In this document: positions 32,751 to 44,900 of the stretch, piece by piece
Layout: each line of letters starts with the position of its first letter
Numbering within the stretch: position 1 is the first letter of the stretch
Assembly: GCA_964030785.1 (NCBI GenBank)
Contig: OZ034977.1
Coordinates: 34,794,052 to 34,858,051, forward strand
DNA: 64,000 bases
Reading direction: 5' to 3'
Source of the DNA: Siderastrea siderea
Lineage: Eukaryota > Cnidaria > Anthozoa > Scleractinia > Rhizangiidae
The notes under the pieces: model-generated
Told to the model about the DNA's origin: nothing
Seen by the model: the letters and a program-made list of their open reading frames with translations, nothing else
The model's database searches: none
Made by a program: the position numbers and the translations under genes

Positions 32751-34780
32751 ACTAGGTCTACTGTATATCATTTGTTACAATTATGCAGGCTTGTTATGCA
32801 AGTAAAAATCATAAACATGAACAGTAAGACCCAATGGTTTTCCGGGAATGAGGAGGCATTGTGCCCGTCATAATAACATGCAACATACATACGTGTAGAA
32901 ACTCTAAGCTTGCCAGTGCTGTTTTCCCAGAATTTCATGGTGTTTCTTCATATTTGGTGGTTTATACTTTTCACAGAACGTTTTCTCTTTCAGATGCACT
33001 TTACGTTAGTAACACTGAAAAAGCCTTCTAAGACTTATTGTATTGCCCTTTTCACACTATCGTTCTTGTTATTGTTCCCGTTACAACTTCATAGAATTAC
33101 TAATTAATAATTTTTATACCTTGTGACTATCAAATTGCTTTCAGATCTACACCCCCAATTATAATTAACAATTGTGATTGATTACTCTTTAATTTTCTTT
33201 TATGTTGACAACATGATCTTTCAATCAATTTTAAGAGTTTTCTACAGTACGTCTGAAATTATTACATTTGTTGAGTATGTCTTACATGGGGTACATGTTA
33301 CAAGCTGTGCTTTCCTTGGACTCCATTCATTTCACATCTGATTTGATGTTATACACGGTTAAGTGAAAATAAATAAAGATTGATTGATTGAAATTGCTAA
33401 ATAAATTGCTAAAATTAAGTTACCTTGTACATTCTGCCCCTCTAGTTTGCCCCTTTAATTTGGCCTTCTGCCAAACTAGAAAGTAAATACTGAAGACACC
33501 AAAACCACATGTCAGGGAAAGTTTTTTTTAATTTTGGCCCAAACTGTCAAAGAAGCAAATGAGCAACATCCTAGGGAAAAAAGACCCAACTATAGTGATA
33601 TTTAAAGTGATAAAAATTATACATTAATAAAATTTTGGTTTTATTGGTAATATTTCTCACAAATCAATAATTGCCATTCCAGACAATGTCTCAACTTTCT
33701 ACAGATATGGTTGCAAAAATTCAGTTAAAAGGTTTATAAATAAATAAATTTAACAAGTTGATTCACTGTCATAATAAATATTTGATAGACATTGCACAAA
33801 GCGTCAAACTTAAACATTTCCAAAACTAATTATTTAATCTTCTTTTGTTTATTATTTAATTAGTCTTTGTTTTGAAAAAAGAAGTCAATCTGTGATGTTT
33901 TTCCAACGTATCAAGATCCTGCTTGATACAGACACCCACCTAAAATGGACACTTGTGCAAATTACCTACTTTGCACTGGTGCCTGTATTAACTGGGTCTC
34001 ACACTGCAACATTGTTTTCCATAGTTGTATAAAATTTACACAGTTAATATTAATAAACTCTTCGAAAAAAAGTTGCCACAAAGCTTAAAATAATTATTTC
34101 TTGGATTCAGTGACAAAATCATTATCACATAAACTGAATATTACTGTCAGTGAAAAATTTCACCATACGAGTCATACACTTTAACCTAAGAATTGAAACT
34201 GGCAGAGACAAAAGCACACCAGAAACTGTTCCTTCTGATGTTTGTAATGAATGAAATTGAAAGTGAAACTGATGTCCTAGCCTCTTGTCACCATAAACAC
34301 AATACAGCTGTATAATTCATTGACTGTATTCTTTTATACAATGGACAGAGGAAAGTGCACATTTTGATTGGTCTGTGAGTGTGGGAGTTTGTGATTAAAT
34401 TACGGTTGCACAAAGGATGTAATGAGCTGAAAATTTCTGTGCTCACAAATCATCACTAGGAAGATTTAAAAAGAAATCTCTTATTATGTAAGTGATATCA
34501 AAATATTGTATTCATGAAATAAGTGGATTCAAATCCCATCTGGCCATGTGTGTGTACTCTGATAATGCTCAAAGGCTGGATGTCAAAACCTGATAAGAAC
34601 ATTGATCAGTGAGTCACGCTACCTGCCTGTAGTTTGTAACATACCTCTTTGTTCTTACCACGTTTTGACATCATCCTAATTCATGTCTGTAGGACGACTA
34701 TATCTGCTGCTTTCAGTGGTAGCTGTTGTAAATACTGATTGTATTGCATGTAAGATGCAAGGCTTAATTTATTAAATAGC
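32751..34780. other. Intergenic region 3' of TAF1C
   Basis: No coding exon was recognised. Around 33290-33390 the sequence ends ...GTGAAAATAAATAAAGATTG followed by ATTGATTGA, like the 3' tail of a CR1/L2-type LINE or SINE. The rest is AT-rich with scattered short frames. The TAF1C 3' UTR should occupy the right side. Confidence 0.45.
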
Positions 34781-37700
34781 CTAGAATCCCATGACATGGC
34801 CGGTTCGTTTCTTTGCTAGTTTCAGTTTCTTTGGTGAATTCTTGACACCTTGCAACTGTGATGTAGATGGTATATCTTGCTTGCAAGGTGAAATCTTGAG
34901 TTCACTGTCATTTGTTCTTTTGTCAGCCTGTGACAAAACTGTTAGTGATAAGCTGTCATCCTGTGAAAGCAGACTTACACTTGCTTTGTTTATGTCTGTA
35001 ATACTCTGATTCTCCACTTTGTCTTGTTCTCCAGAGGAGAAAATTGGCATTAACTTCTCAGTTTTTGCAGGTATTTGTCTATTGTTGTTCACTGATATTG
35101 GTTTGTTTCCATCCACCTGTATTGAATCATTGTTGCTGACCAGTACTGGCTCTTCAACATTCACTGGTATTGGTTCATTACTGAACACCGGTATTGGTTC
35201 ATCACTGGTCCAATTCACCCACAGGCTTTTACTCAGAGGATCAGTTGCCTTGTTGAAATCTGGAAAGATCTCAAGATCCCTTACCTCGTGTTGAATGCTC
35301 CTTGACAAACTGCTACTCGTAAGGACTTTCTTATTTTTCTGATTTTCTAACAGCTTAGTACTGTATCTTGTATCCAAACCACACCTTTCACAAATACTTG
35401 AATCACCTTTGGCATGCTCCAGTTCTCCAGTTTGCTTATCATTACACAGTACACAACTACAATGGGGTGGAGGTAAGGAGAGCAAATCCACACAAATGTC
35501 TTTCTTATCAACCTCCACACAATCAACTTGATGAGGAGCTGTTTTAACAAAATCATCCATCTGTTGATCAGTCATGTCAATCCATTTTTGACAGAAACTC
35601 TTAGCTGTTGTACCCAGCTCTTGTTCCCAATGTGTGCCGTACTGCTTTTCATCAATATCTCTGACATCCACTGAGAAAAACGGCTGGTAGAACAAGTCAC
35701 CTACAGAAGACATCTGGAATACAGTGAAACCCTTTCGAGGGTGTGACGTGTGCGGCATGGTACAGACACCTATAAGTGGCTGAGACAGTCGTGAAGCGGC
35801 TGCTGATGAGAAAACGTGGTCTCCACTAAGTCCTGCATAATACCACTCGTTATAAGATGACACCTGAAAACAGCAGCATCAACCGATCAAAATGTTTGAT
35901 AACAAGACAACAAGTTGTGGTCTAGGGGTACAGGAGGTGTGTCACACTATTGAACAAAACAAACAAGGGGGTTAGTTTCTAAAGGAACTGTGGTGCTGCA
36001 TGGGTGGGGAAGTAAAACACAAAACTTTGGATTTATCAACTGAGTTGACAAGGTAAATGACGTTTTGAGTAATTATAGCCCTTTTCAGTCGTGAAAGGGA
36101 TCAATCCCCTCAGTCAGTCTCTCTGCCATGGAAGGTAAAATGAAATGCGGTTCTCAAAAGAGTCCACTTTGCTCTAACGAAGGGCTAATGATCAAAACAT
36201 CAGCTTTCAATCTCTTTGCGGTGGCCAGCCAATTTACCTTGTCAATTCAGTTGATAAATCCAAAGTTTTGTGTCAAACAATTGATCTGAATGTGTTGTTG
36301 TGTCTGTAAACAAAAAGCTTTGCTCCATATTGTCTCTCTCCTGCCAGGTGTATAAATGGTAACCAGCAAACCATATGCACAGAGGAAACCTAACAAACAT
36401 GCCACAGACTTGACTGGAATGCACTATGGCAAAAGTCAATATCGGTGATAAATTTATAATGATTTTGCCGTGTAGTATTCAATTACACTTATAATAATTA
36501 TTACAGTCAAACCTGCTTAATGTGAAGTAACCAGAAGGACAGGAATGAGTATGCATTTTATAGAGGTCAGCTGTCAGTAATAGAGGTGTAAGGAAGGGTA
36601 GTTTTGTCTGTGCTCTTTAAATATAAAATAATTTAAAATAATGTCACAAAAGCTGTTATTGGAACAGACATTGTGGGAATAACCCCTTAATCAGTGGTGT
36701 AAATAGTTGTTAGTAACAGTTATAAAACTTAAGGCTTAGGAAAGTGTCATCCAGAGAGAATTTTTGTTTTCCACAAAAAGGATTTAAATATTTCAAAACA
36801 GCATTCATTTTACCTTCCATGGCAGAGATGTTGACTGAGGAGGCAAATAACATTGTTTAGTGATGAAGTCAGATGACCTCTCTGTACAGACTTGACTGTC
36901 TGAGTACTGAAAGCAGTGTGTCTGTCCATGATTTGAGCCAGATATCACCAAAACTGTATCCTCGCATTTAGGAAATGCATTACAAGTGACACTGATGAAC
37001 TGAACTGGGTCTTCATTATGATGCCTCCATTTAAGGACTGGATGTTGGAGATGTCGATCGTCCAGAATCATCAGTGACTGATCTGTTGCCACAACATAGT
37101 GATGTGCATTTTGTGGATGACGCTGAATGGAAGATATGTTCTCAAAGGAGTCCACTTGGGGTGATGGGATGGAAAAGAAAAACCTTCGAAACAATGCTCC
37201 TGCCTGAATGATAAAATCAGAGTCCTTAAGAGTTTACTAAAACTATACTAACCAGTGGTTCTGGTGAAGGGCAGACCCACAATGAGGATTCAGAATTTTA
37301 TCTCAAGTTCTCAAGCTTATACCAAGGAAACTAAAAGCAGTGTACTTTTATCAGTAATTGTCATACCTACATGTACATACCGTGGAACCCCGATTTTACG
37401 ATCGTCGATTTAACAATATTCCCCATTTAACGATCGACATTCTGTGTCCCAGCAAAAGTTACAGTAAATTGTATGGAGCAGAATCGCGCTTTAACAATAT
37501 TCAGTTCAATGATATTCCCTGTATAACGATGGAAATCTAGCGACCCAAGCTTTTCCCGTTACAATGATATAATTAACATCACATACCGTAAAAGAGTGAC
37601 AAACACCTAGAAATTACACAAAGTTTCAGGAGAGATTTAGTTACTAAGAATAGCGTCTCTGTCAACAACTTGTCATACTAAGGGTTATTTTCTGTATCTA

Positions 37701-40700
37701 AGCCGCTTTATCATCCTTGTCCTCCTTGTCTTTTAGTAGTTCTCTTAGAGAGAGTTTCTTTGTTCCCTTTCTATGACAGAGGATGCCTTTTTAAGATTAG
37801 AAGTCGAAGAAAAGTGGCAAGCCAAACTTCACGAGTACTTTTGGAAATGAACGATGAACTGTGAACACTTCTGTACATAAACATCGAACAGTACGTCGGA
37901 TGGTTCAGTTTAAGTTTTGTGTATGTTAAAGAGTATATATGCACAACATTCTCAGACCTTATATACACTGCACAAACTACATGGAAGGACATTATGTTGT
38001 GTCTTGGTTGCAATTGTTGCATTTGTGATTCATTTGCCCATTGCAATAAAAATACAAACAGTACAGGTATCATGTTGCCGAGACTTTTGATTTTATTGAC
38101 AGCACTTGGAAAAATTAGTTATTAACCATATCCCGATATAACGATATTTTTAGTTGCTTGCTGCCAAATCGTTAAATCAGGAGTTTGTTTCCAACAATAT
38201 CCCGATTTAACGATAATTATGATTTTGCTGTCCCCTTGCCATATCGTAAAATCGGGGTTCCAATGTAATTAATTTACATTGTATATTCACCATTAGGTAC
38301 CACACAGTGGCCAATTACTCAAGAGCTCACACAAATCACCATAATTTATCAGGAAACACAATTTTGAGTTTCACTACTGCACCTTTCAATAACATGGGAA
38401 CTCTGAAGCTCAAGACTTGACAACAGTTGCATTTTGACTACTAACTGTCAATCTTCTTACTGGAAGCTTCACCAAACAAACAACTAAGTTTAGTACACTG
38501 AGTACAAGAGGTCATGTTCATGCACTCTGATTGTTGGATTATGATCCACTTGGTTTTCATGGTCCATTGGTTGTCAATGTAATTTATGACTGATAGCAGT
38601 CAAAATGCAATCATCAGTCAGGTGTCGAAGTTTAAACTTCACATATTGTTGAAAGGCGTGGTTCTGTAACCCTAACTAGGGTACTCCAAAACTGCAATTT
38701 TAAGCCCGAAAATTACAACTACAATACCCACAGTGCATTTTGTTTCCATTATTATTATTTAATGTAATTAAATGCAATTGATTTTCAAAATTAATGCAAT
38801 TAATTTGTAATTAACAAAGTTAACATCAAAAAGCAGGTGTCTCTGGCTTCAACATTGTAGATTCAGTACAGCATTGCCTTTTCTGCTTAGTCAATTTTAG
38901 TGCACTTCTTCCATAATTATTGTTCTTTAGTCACCCTTCTTCCCTCTTTTCTAATGTTAATTCAGTGTGACAAGTGCCTGTGACACTAAATACAGGTAGG
39001 GAGGAGAGGATGTCTATTGGTTGTGGGGATTGCCAGCCATAAGAACAGCACACCCCAGGAACTTAACCACCACATCATGGTCCAGTTTGAGAATCCCCCC
39101 TTCCTCCACCCCCAAATTAAAGAAGAAAATTTTATTTAATAATAAAACAAACTCACTCTAAAATCCAGCAAGTCCACTCCTCTTGCATCTGCCAATGCAA
39201 TGCACCTAGGATTGGCAGCAAAAACACACTGATACCATGGTGAATCATCACTGCTGTCACACTGGTTGGCTGGACACATTGTTGTCAGAGCATGGCCGCA
39301 TCTCCAAAGATAAGTTGCACCAGTTTCTGTGACAATTACACCTTCTCCGGGAATGTAAGGGCTAACAGCAATGCACATCGCTTGTTTAGTGAGAGCTAAG
39401 GTCTCAAGAGGCTTAAGGGATAGCTAAGGAGAAATGAGAATTAAACTTGTTGAACTCATCAGTCATCAATTCATAGTTCACCCAGAAAGCCTTGCAGTAG
39501 GCCTCACTATAATACTTAATGCCTGATGATGGACAGTGTTATTTTCCAGGTGGACTGACTTATTTAGAGTTGAAATTGCAGAACAGGTTGAAGAAGAGGT
39601 CGACATTACCCTGGGAGAGGTACTCTGTAAATGGTTGAATATGGTGTTCTGATGGGATTTGTAGACCAGCACCCTAAACCAAACCACATCCAGCTGCATT
39701 TGCACCCCTATTCTAGACTAGACGAGAAAAATCCATACCCTATCCCGCACTTGTCGAGCATCAATTCCTAGTTTTCCAGTAAATGATACCCTATTCCAGA
39801 TGAAAACTCCCTGATTTCCATCTGATTTCTGCACCTTATCCCAGACTAAGAGAGACCCTTGTGGGATGTGGCTAAAAAGACAAAAAGTCACAAGTCCCAC
39901 ACATGCGTGCTCTGGGTAAGCTTGTAGCCACAAATGGGCAACATGGCCACAAAGGTAGCGGGCACTATCCCTTCATCTACCCCCCCCCCCCCAAAAAAAG
40001 ATAAATAGTGAGCCTGAGTGTTAGCAGCCGTGGACAGCTGTTTCGACCTTATTAGGTCTTGTCAGCATGGCATAGCTAACACTTAGGCTTAGGGTTCCCA
40101 CACAAAGTAATCAAGTGATGACAAAGAGACACTTGTGGGATGTGGCTAAAAAGACAACAAGTCACAAGTCCCAGGGCATGCATGTGCGGGACTTGTGACT
40201 TTTTGTCTTTTTAGTCAAATAAGCACGGACAGCCAGCAAAAAGTGTCAGCTATTTCACTCAGAGATGTCCGCTACTTTTTTCCCTAAATTGAAGTAACTA
40301 ACGAAAGTTTCTTTCAAACCCCTTGTTGATACAGTTGGTTACTCTACTGAAATCAGCTGCCTACTTCAAATTTTATTGAAACCCCCAATATATATAGCTT
40401 ACAAATGAAAGTACACCCTCCCCCCCTCCCCCACCCTTCTGGAGACATTACACACTCTGCAACATGTATGGAAGAAAGGTGCCACAATCATTGCACATGA
40501 TTGTTCTTTCTGCAGCTGTTGGAACAGCTTGCATCACAATGATACTGGCTATGCTATACTGAGTTATAATGACAGGGGTTTCAATGAAATTTGAAGCAGA
40601 CAGCTGGTTTGAGTAGGGTAACAAACTGTATCAACAAGGGGTTTGAAAGAATCCTTTAGTTACTTCAATTTAGGGGAAAATTAGCCGATTTCTCTGAGCG

Positions 40701-41796
40701 AAATAGCTGATGCTTTTCGTCAATTGTCAGTGCTTATTGAAAGTATTGACTGAACTTATCTTCCAATTTGCACAAAACATTGTGCAGTGCTAGACGGCCT
40801 TATGGAGAATTGGTATGCTAATAAAAATGTATTAAAGCTACTCACTGAGTTCCTTTCTTTTGAGATATTTGAACAACTTTGAAAAAATGAGCAATTGTAC
40901 TGTGACCTGGTTCCAACAACAACGTTGTTGTGAGAATATGAGGAACAATCAATTTGTCTTATTTGACCACGGATTGAAAACTGTTGTTCTGAAAGTATTG
41001 GCTCAAAAGGTAGTGAAGTGCTCTCTTCATCCACTGATTCCTGGGACTGTGTGATACAGGAGGAGTTCAAGATATCAAGACCAGCACCGCTGGGATATAC
41101 AAGAAGTGCCTTGCCATCTGTCTGTAGAGTGTGAAAACTCAAACTATTGCCCAAGAAAGTGTCAAAATGGAATCTGGGAATTTCCAAAGCGGTACTTTCT
41201 TTGAGTAGGCTTTCCAGCAATGAAGGACAAACATCAGGCAGAGCTGTTCCTAAATGCTTCATTACTTGCGAGGGTTTGCTATCCTGGAACATAGAAGCTT
41301 TGCGAAAGTTAGAGCACAGTTTACAGTAGCCCTCTTTACGCTGCCAAGGTCGGTAAACGTCTATCTTGTGTCTCATATTCCCACATGTACTCCACGGAAA
41401 ACAGTTCATTTCTTCTTGTAAAAGATCAGTTGCAGTGCTGTACATGATATCAGGGTGATATGCAGAAAAGTTATCCACGTGAGCAGTAGATATATCAAAA
41501 TTGAGCTGCTTTCTGCGTAAAAATCCACTTAGTTGATAATTATTCAACGTTTCCTCAGGCACAAAAGAAGAACGTTGATTTGGCTCCAGGAAAGGTAAAC
41601 TTGGATGTTTTGCTACCAGCCGTTGCAGTTGTGAATCATGTGACTGTTTGGAATCTATAACCAGCCGTTTTTCATGTTCATCCAAACCTATATTTAAGAC
41701 TGAGGCACTACTGTAGTCAATAAACGACTGGGAGACGTTTTCTTGGTCAGAGAAAGGGAAGTTATAATTTTGCCAAACTCGTTTTCCCGCCGCCAT
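34781..41796 (-). CDS. TAF1C: TAF1C: TBP-associated factor, RNA polymerase I subunit C, 5 exons
   Basis: Coding exons in transcript order: 41796-40846, 39624-39508, 39423-39157, 37203-36814, 35863-34781. All junctions are phase 0, giving 935 aa (human TAF1C is 869 aa). The start MAAGKRVWQNYNF has an excellent context (AAAATGGCGG); an in-frame ATG at 41856 is less likely. Family landmarks in order: ALLVYPSGAG and IRGQIRQIDC (exon 1); VSPYIPGEGVIVTETGATYLW and ADARGVDLLDFR (exon 3); MILDDRHLQHPVLKWRHH (exon 4); GFTVFQMSSVGDLFYQPFF and a basic C-terminal ...HVMGF (exon 5). These match the beta-propeller-like core and tail of TAF1C, a subunit of SL1/TIF-IB that brings Pol I to rRNA promoters. Exon 5 also has a Cys cluster (CSCVLC...CERC) that might bind zinc, and seven octapeptide repeats. 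Exon 2 (39 codons) is supported by phase and frame but has little visible similarity. Confidence 0.88.
35033..35200 (-). repeat. Coding minisatellite: seven 24-nt units in TAF1C exon 5
   Basis: Read on the minus strand the units encode EPIPVFSN, EPIPVNVE, EPVLVSNN, DSIQVDGN, KPISVNNN, RQIPAKTE and KLMPIFSS, seven consecutive octapeptides without a gap. Divergence increases toward the C-terminus. Confidence 0.85.
35957..36280. mobile_element. Penelope-like terminal block in TAF1C intron 4, with captured TAF1C fragment
   Basis: It starts CAAGGGGGTTAGTTTCTAAA and ends with an inverted TCAGTTGATAAATCCAAAGT. Its arms contain GACGTTTTGAGTAATTATAG and, inverted, GGGCTAATGATCAAAACATC, degraded versions of the hammerhead-like motif at 8788. 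In the loop, 36108-36150 is an antisense copy of the end of TAF1C exon 4. Confidence 0.6.
36296..36370 (+). mobile_element. Partial SINE fragment
   Basis: CATATTGTCTCTCTCCTGCC, then AGGTGTATAAATGGTAACCA matches the middle of the SINEs at 21085 and 32411. Confidence 0.6.
37380..38265. mobile_element. Non-autonomous pogo/Tigger-like element in TAF1C intron 3
   Basis: The left end CGTGGAACCCCGATTTTACG is inverted at the right end as CGTAAAATCGGGGTTCCA, and TA flanks both sides (37378-37379 and 38266-38267). Subterminal ATTTAACGAT motifs recur at both ends. No transposase was recognised in the 886-bp span. Confidence 0.7.
39850..40213. repeat. Inverted and direct copies of a GTGGGATGTGGCTAAAAAGA motif
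   Basis: The motif followed by CAAGTCACAAGTCCCA appears near 39859 and 40134; the second copy is followed by its inverse (GGGACTTGTGACTTTTTGTC). A poly-C/A tract (39979-40000) lies between. Repetitive intron DNA of TAF1C. Confidence 0.55.
40214..40743. mobile_element. Inverted pair of the TTTCAATAA-ended element
   Basis: A plus-oriented copy (40214-40386) and a minus-oriented copy (40573-40743) of the family at 2218 flank 186 bp. They could act together as long inverted arms. The right copy ends about 100 bp from the donor of TAF1C exon 1. Confidence 0.65.
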
Positions 41797-41989
41797 TTTG
41801 GATATTGATAAAACGAGAGAGGACCTGGTACCTACACACGGCACCAGGTCACGCAAGCTGTGTTCAACTCACGGAAATTTGCGGAGGCGTCCATGATAAA
41901 GATGGCGGAAAGTTTTTGTGGCCTATTGCGAGCACAATAATCAACTTTTCCCTCCATGTGGAAAGGAAAGAAAGAGTTAGGCATATTCC
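41797..41989. promoter_or_regulatory. Bidirectional promoter between TAF1C and UPF2
   Basis: 193 bp separate the divergent ATGs. A plus-strand AAAGATGGCGGAAA near 41898 and the TAF1C start AAAATGGCGGCG on the minus strand are both YY1-like. No TATA box was seen. Two plus-strand upstream ORFs lie here (41892-41939 and 41956-41997). Confidence 0.6.
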
Positions 41990-44900
41990 ATGAATGAGGA
42001 AAAAAGGACGGCAGAATGTGGGGAAGAGGAGAACATTTCTGGGGGCAAAAACTGTACGAGCGCAGCGAGGGACAACGAAGGCGAAATAAAAGACTTGAAA
42101 GCACAAGACGTAAACAGCCGTGAAGCTCCAGAAAATGGACTTTCTGCAAGTGAAGAGGAAACCAAAAGGTATTTTATTAATTAATGTGTGGCTTTTACCC
42201 AAGCTGAATAGCTGTTAGTCTGCAAGTGTGGTTGATGGGGCAGTAACTTGTTTGAATACTGAAGTTATAATTTTACCGTAGGTTTTTCCATTTCTGTTTA
42301 CTGGATAAGTTTAAATTAAACACAGCTGCAGAGTAGTTTCGCTCTTGTTTGTGGGAACTGTATTAAGTCACTTTTATCGTTAATCGTTTTTGTTAGGGAG
42401 TTGTTCATAATTATTATTTCAAACCAATGTCAAGATTATTTTATTTGACTTCCTTCACAAATTAAAATTGGAAGAAAAGTCCACTTTCAACGTGTTTTCG
42501 TTTGAAGTGGAGAAATTTGTTTTTCAAATGAACTGTTTGCATAATGATATATTGGGTTAGGTTATTGTTTAAATGTCCCCTCTAATGAACAGGAGTTAAG
42601 TAGTTCTGCAAGGCACAATCTAATGAATTGTGAACGCAGGGGTTTCAATAAAATTTGAAGTAGGCAGCTGGTTTGAATAGAGTAACTGGCTGTATCAACT
42701 AGGGTTTGAAACAATCTTTCTTTAATTACTTTAATTTGTCTATGTAATCGCATGAGGCTGAGTAGAATTAAGGATAAATTTTCACACATATTTTTAAAGT
42801 TTTCACGCAACAAGGGCAATTTGGGAAAACTTTGAAAATACAAGTGAAATTTATCCTTAATTCTATGAGGACTCAATGCGATTACTTGTTTATGACACAG
42901 AGGGCAAAAGTTTTGGAAAACTTTCCATGCACGTTGAAACACAATCAGCCGGCCATCAGAATAATTATAAAAGTACCCGCTCGTAAACAATTCACCGGAC
43001 AAGCATTTTAACTGCTGCTCAGTGCACAGAACAAGAAAGACTGACCATTATGTACATCTTAAGAGATAAATACAATTCTAGTTCACTGATAAAACACACT
43101 TATAACTCAGTTAAAGTGCCCATGAACTAAAACATTTTTCTCCCAAATATGATAGTTTATGACTCCCTCAGTCTAAATATGTAAGTTTTGCTGAGCAGAA
43201 CCCTTTGCATGGGATATTTTTCCAGCCGCAAAGTTCGAATTTGGCACCCGAAATGTGTCTCCATTTTGCGCACGGCCAAAACGATCGCATTACAAGGATG
43301 TGATGTAACAAATTGCGCAGAAGACAAGATGTGTTATGCCTGACAAGAGGGTTTCCAGAAGAGAAATTACAATGTACTTTGGAGTGACTCGTGGGCCCAG
43401 GATTGTAAGCTACAAGGGCAGGATTTGCACAATGAGAGCATGTGTGTGTCGTTTCTCGAAAGGAAATGAATTAGGGAGAGAAGCGGACTCATTTGAACCG
43501 TGTTCGACTTGAATTCGATTCGACCCGCATTACAGAGCTGCTTCTCGGAAAAGCCGCAGCATTTGAATGTCGCGTTAATATATGTAACTTCTGTCACTGG
43601 TGGATTAGTTCTACTAGTAGCAATTATCGCAATTCAAGATTAAAGATTGAGATAAAGAAGGTTTTCAATATTTGGCCGCAAAACTATTGCTATATGCATC
43701 TGTCCACTATTACCTAAAAGCATCCAAGATCTACAACGCATAACTGAGCTACAAAGTTTTGTTTACATTTCCGTTTTTTTGGAAACCACATGCAATACGT
43801 TTCTCAAACTGGATGTTCACCATCGTGTTTGAAGGGATAACAATGAACGGAACTGTCTTGACCGACGACGAGACAAGACGTTTTAGTTAATCAGAGATAG
43901 CTATAGGAATATTTATAAATCCCTTGTGTACATGTTTCATCAAATAAAAGGAAGCAGTTCAGCTCAGCATTGATAATTTTTATTGCAAGTCACTCTGCTT
44001 CCACTGCATTTGATTTATGTGGTCCTCTTTAAACACCACTCATTTCAAACAGATTTGTGCCTCTCTTCTTGTTGACCCTCCTCCGGTTATCTCAAGAGGA
44101 CCATATAATATGAAATTTCACATAGGACACGTAACACTGTCTAATTGACCCTTCTGCAGTACCATGAGGGACTTAGGCCAGGAAAAAAAATCTCAGCATG
44201 TACTCATTAAACGCGTTATTTTACGCCAATCATTTCTGTCAACAATGAAGAGAATTATATCAACACGTGCGGTCAGTATGTGTCCTTGCTGTTTTTTTTT
44301 TAAACAGCATGGCATACTTTACGATTATGAGGAAAGCGATCACGTCGTGAAGCAAAAATTATTACAGGAACAAATGAGTGCAGTCAGCGAAAGTCCGGGA
44401 ACTCTAAGGCAGGTATGTCTGATTTTCGGGTGACCTCCTTTTCGCTCTGTTAAATGTTAGCAACACAAAGGGCTTGAGTCGCACGATTTGTCATCATACA
44501 CCAGGAAACAAAACCTAAAACAGGACCAGAGAGTTATTCGGTCTTGTCATGCTGTTTGTAATGATGCTCATCGTTTCAGTTTTATGATATATTTTCTTTG
44601 CTAGACCGCCACCATAGTCCTTTATGACAATCAAAACTGGTTGATGCATGCAATTGCAATTTTAGTAGATTTTCCTGGGCAGGCTGTCAAAACAGAATCA
44701 TAATTTTGTGTGAGAATTATCTGGCGGGAATCTATTTCAACATTACGTAAACCTGCAAATTCTCCTCGATGCCTCTTAGAACTGCCCATAATTGTCTTTA
44801 CTAAGTTGCGTTGATTTGTATGTAGGTCAAGCAAGAACCCGACATCGATCAATTATTAGACTAAGGCTATAGATTTTTATGTGAAGAAATGTATGTTAGA

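Noticed and set aside
35019..35294. Plus-strand frame of 91 codons with repeated ST.IGS motifs
   Set aside because: Antisense shadow of the TAF1C coding minisatellite.
37771..38073. 100-codon minus-strand frame
   Set aside because: It lies inside the pogo/Tigger-like element, shows no transposase motif and has no splice context.
42562..43002. 146-codon open frame on the minus strand
   Set aside because: It runs through a truncated repeat and the inverted arms of a MITE (42743-42893); no domain and no splice support.
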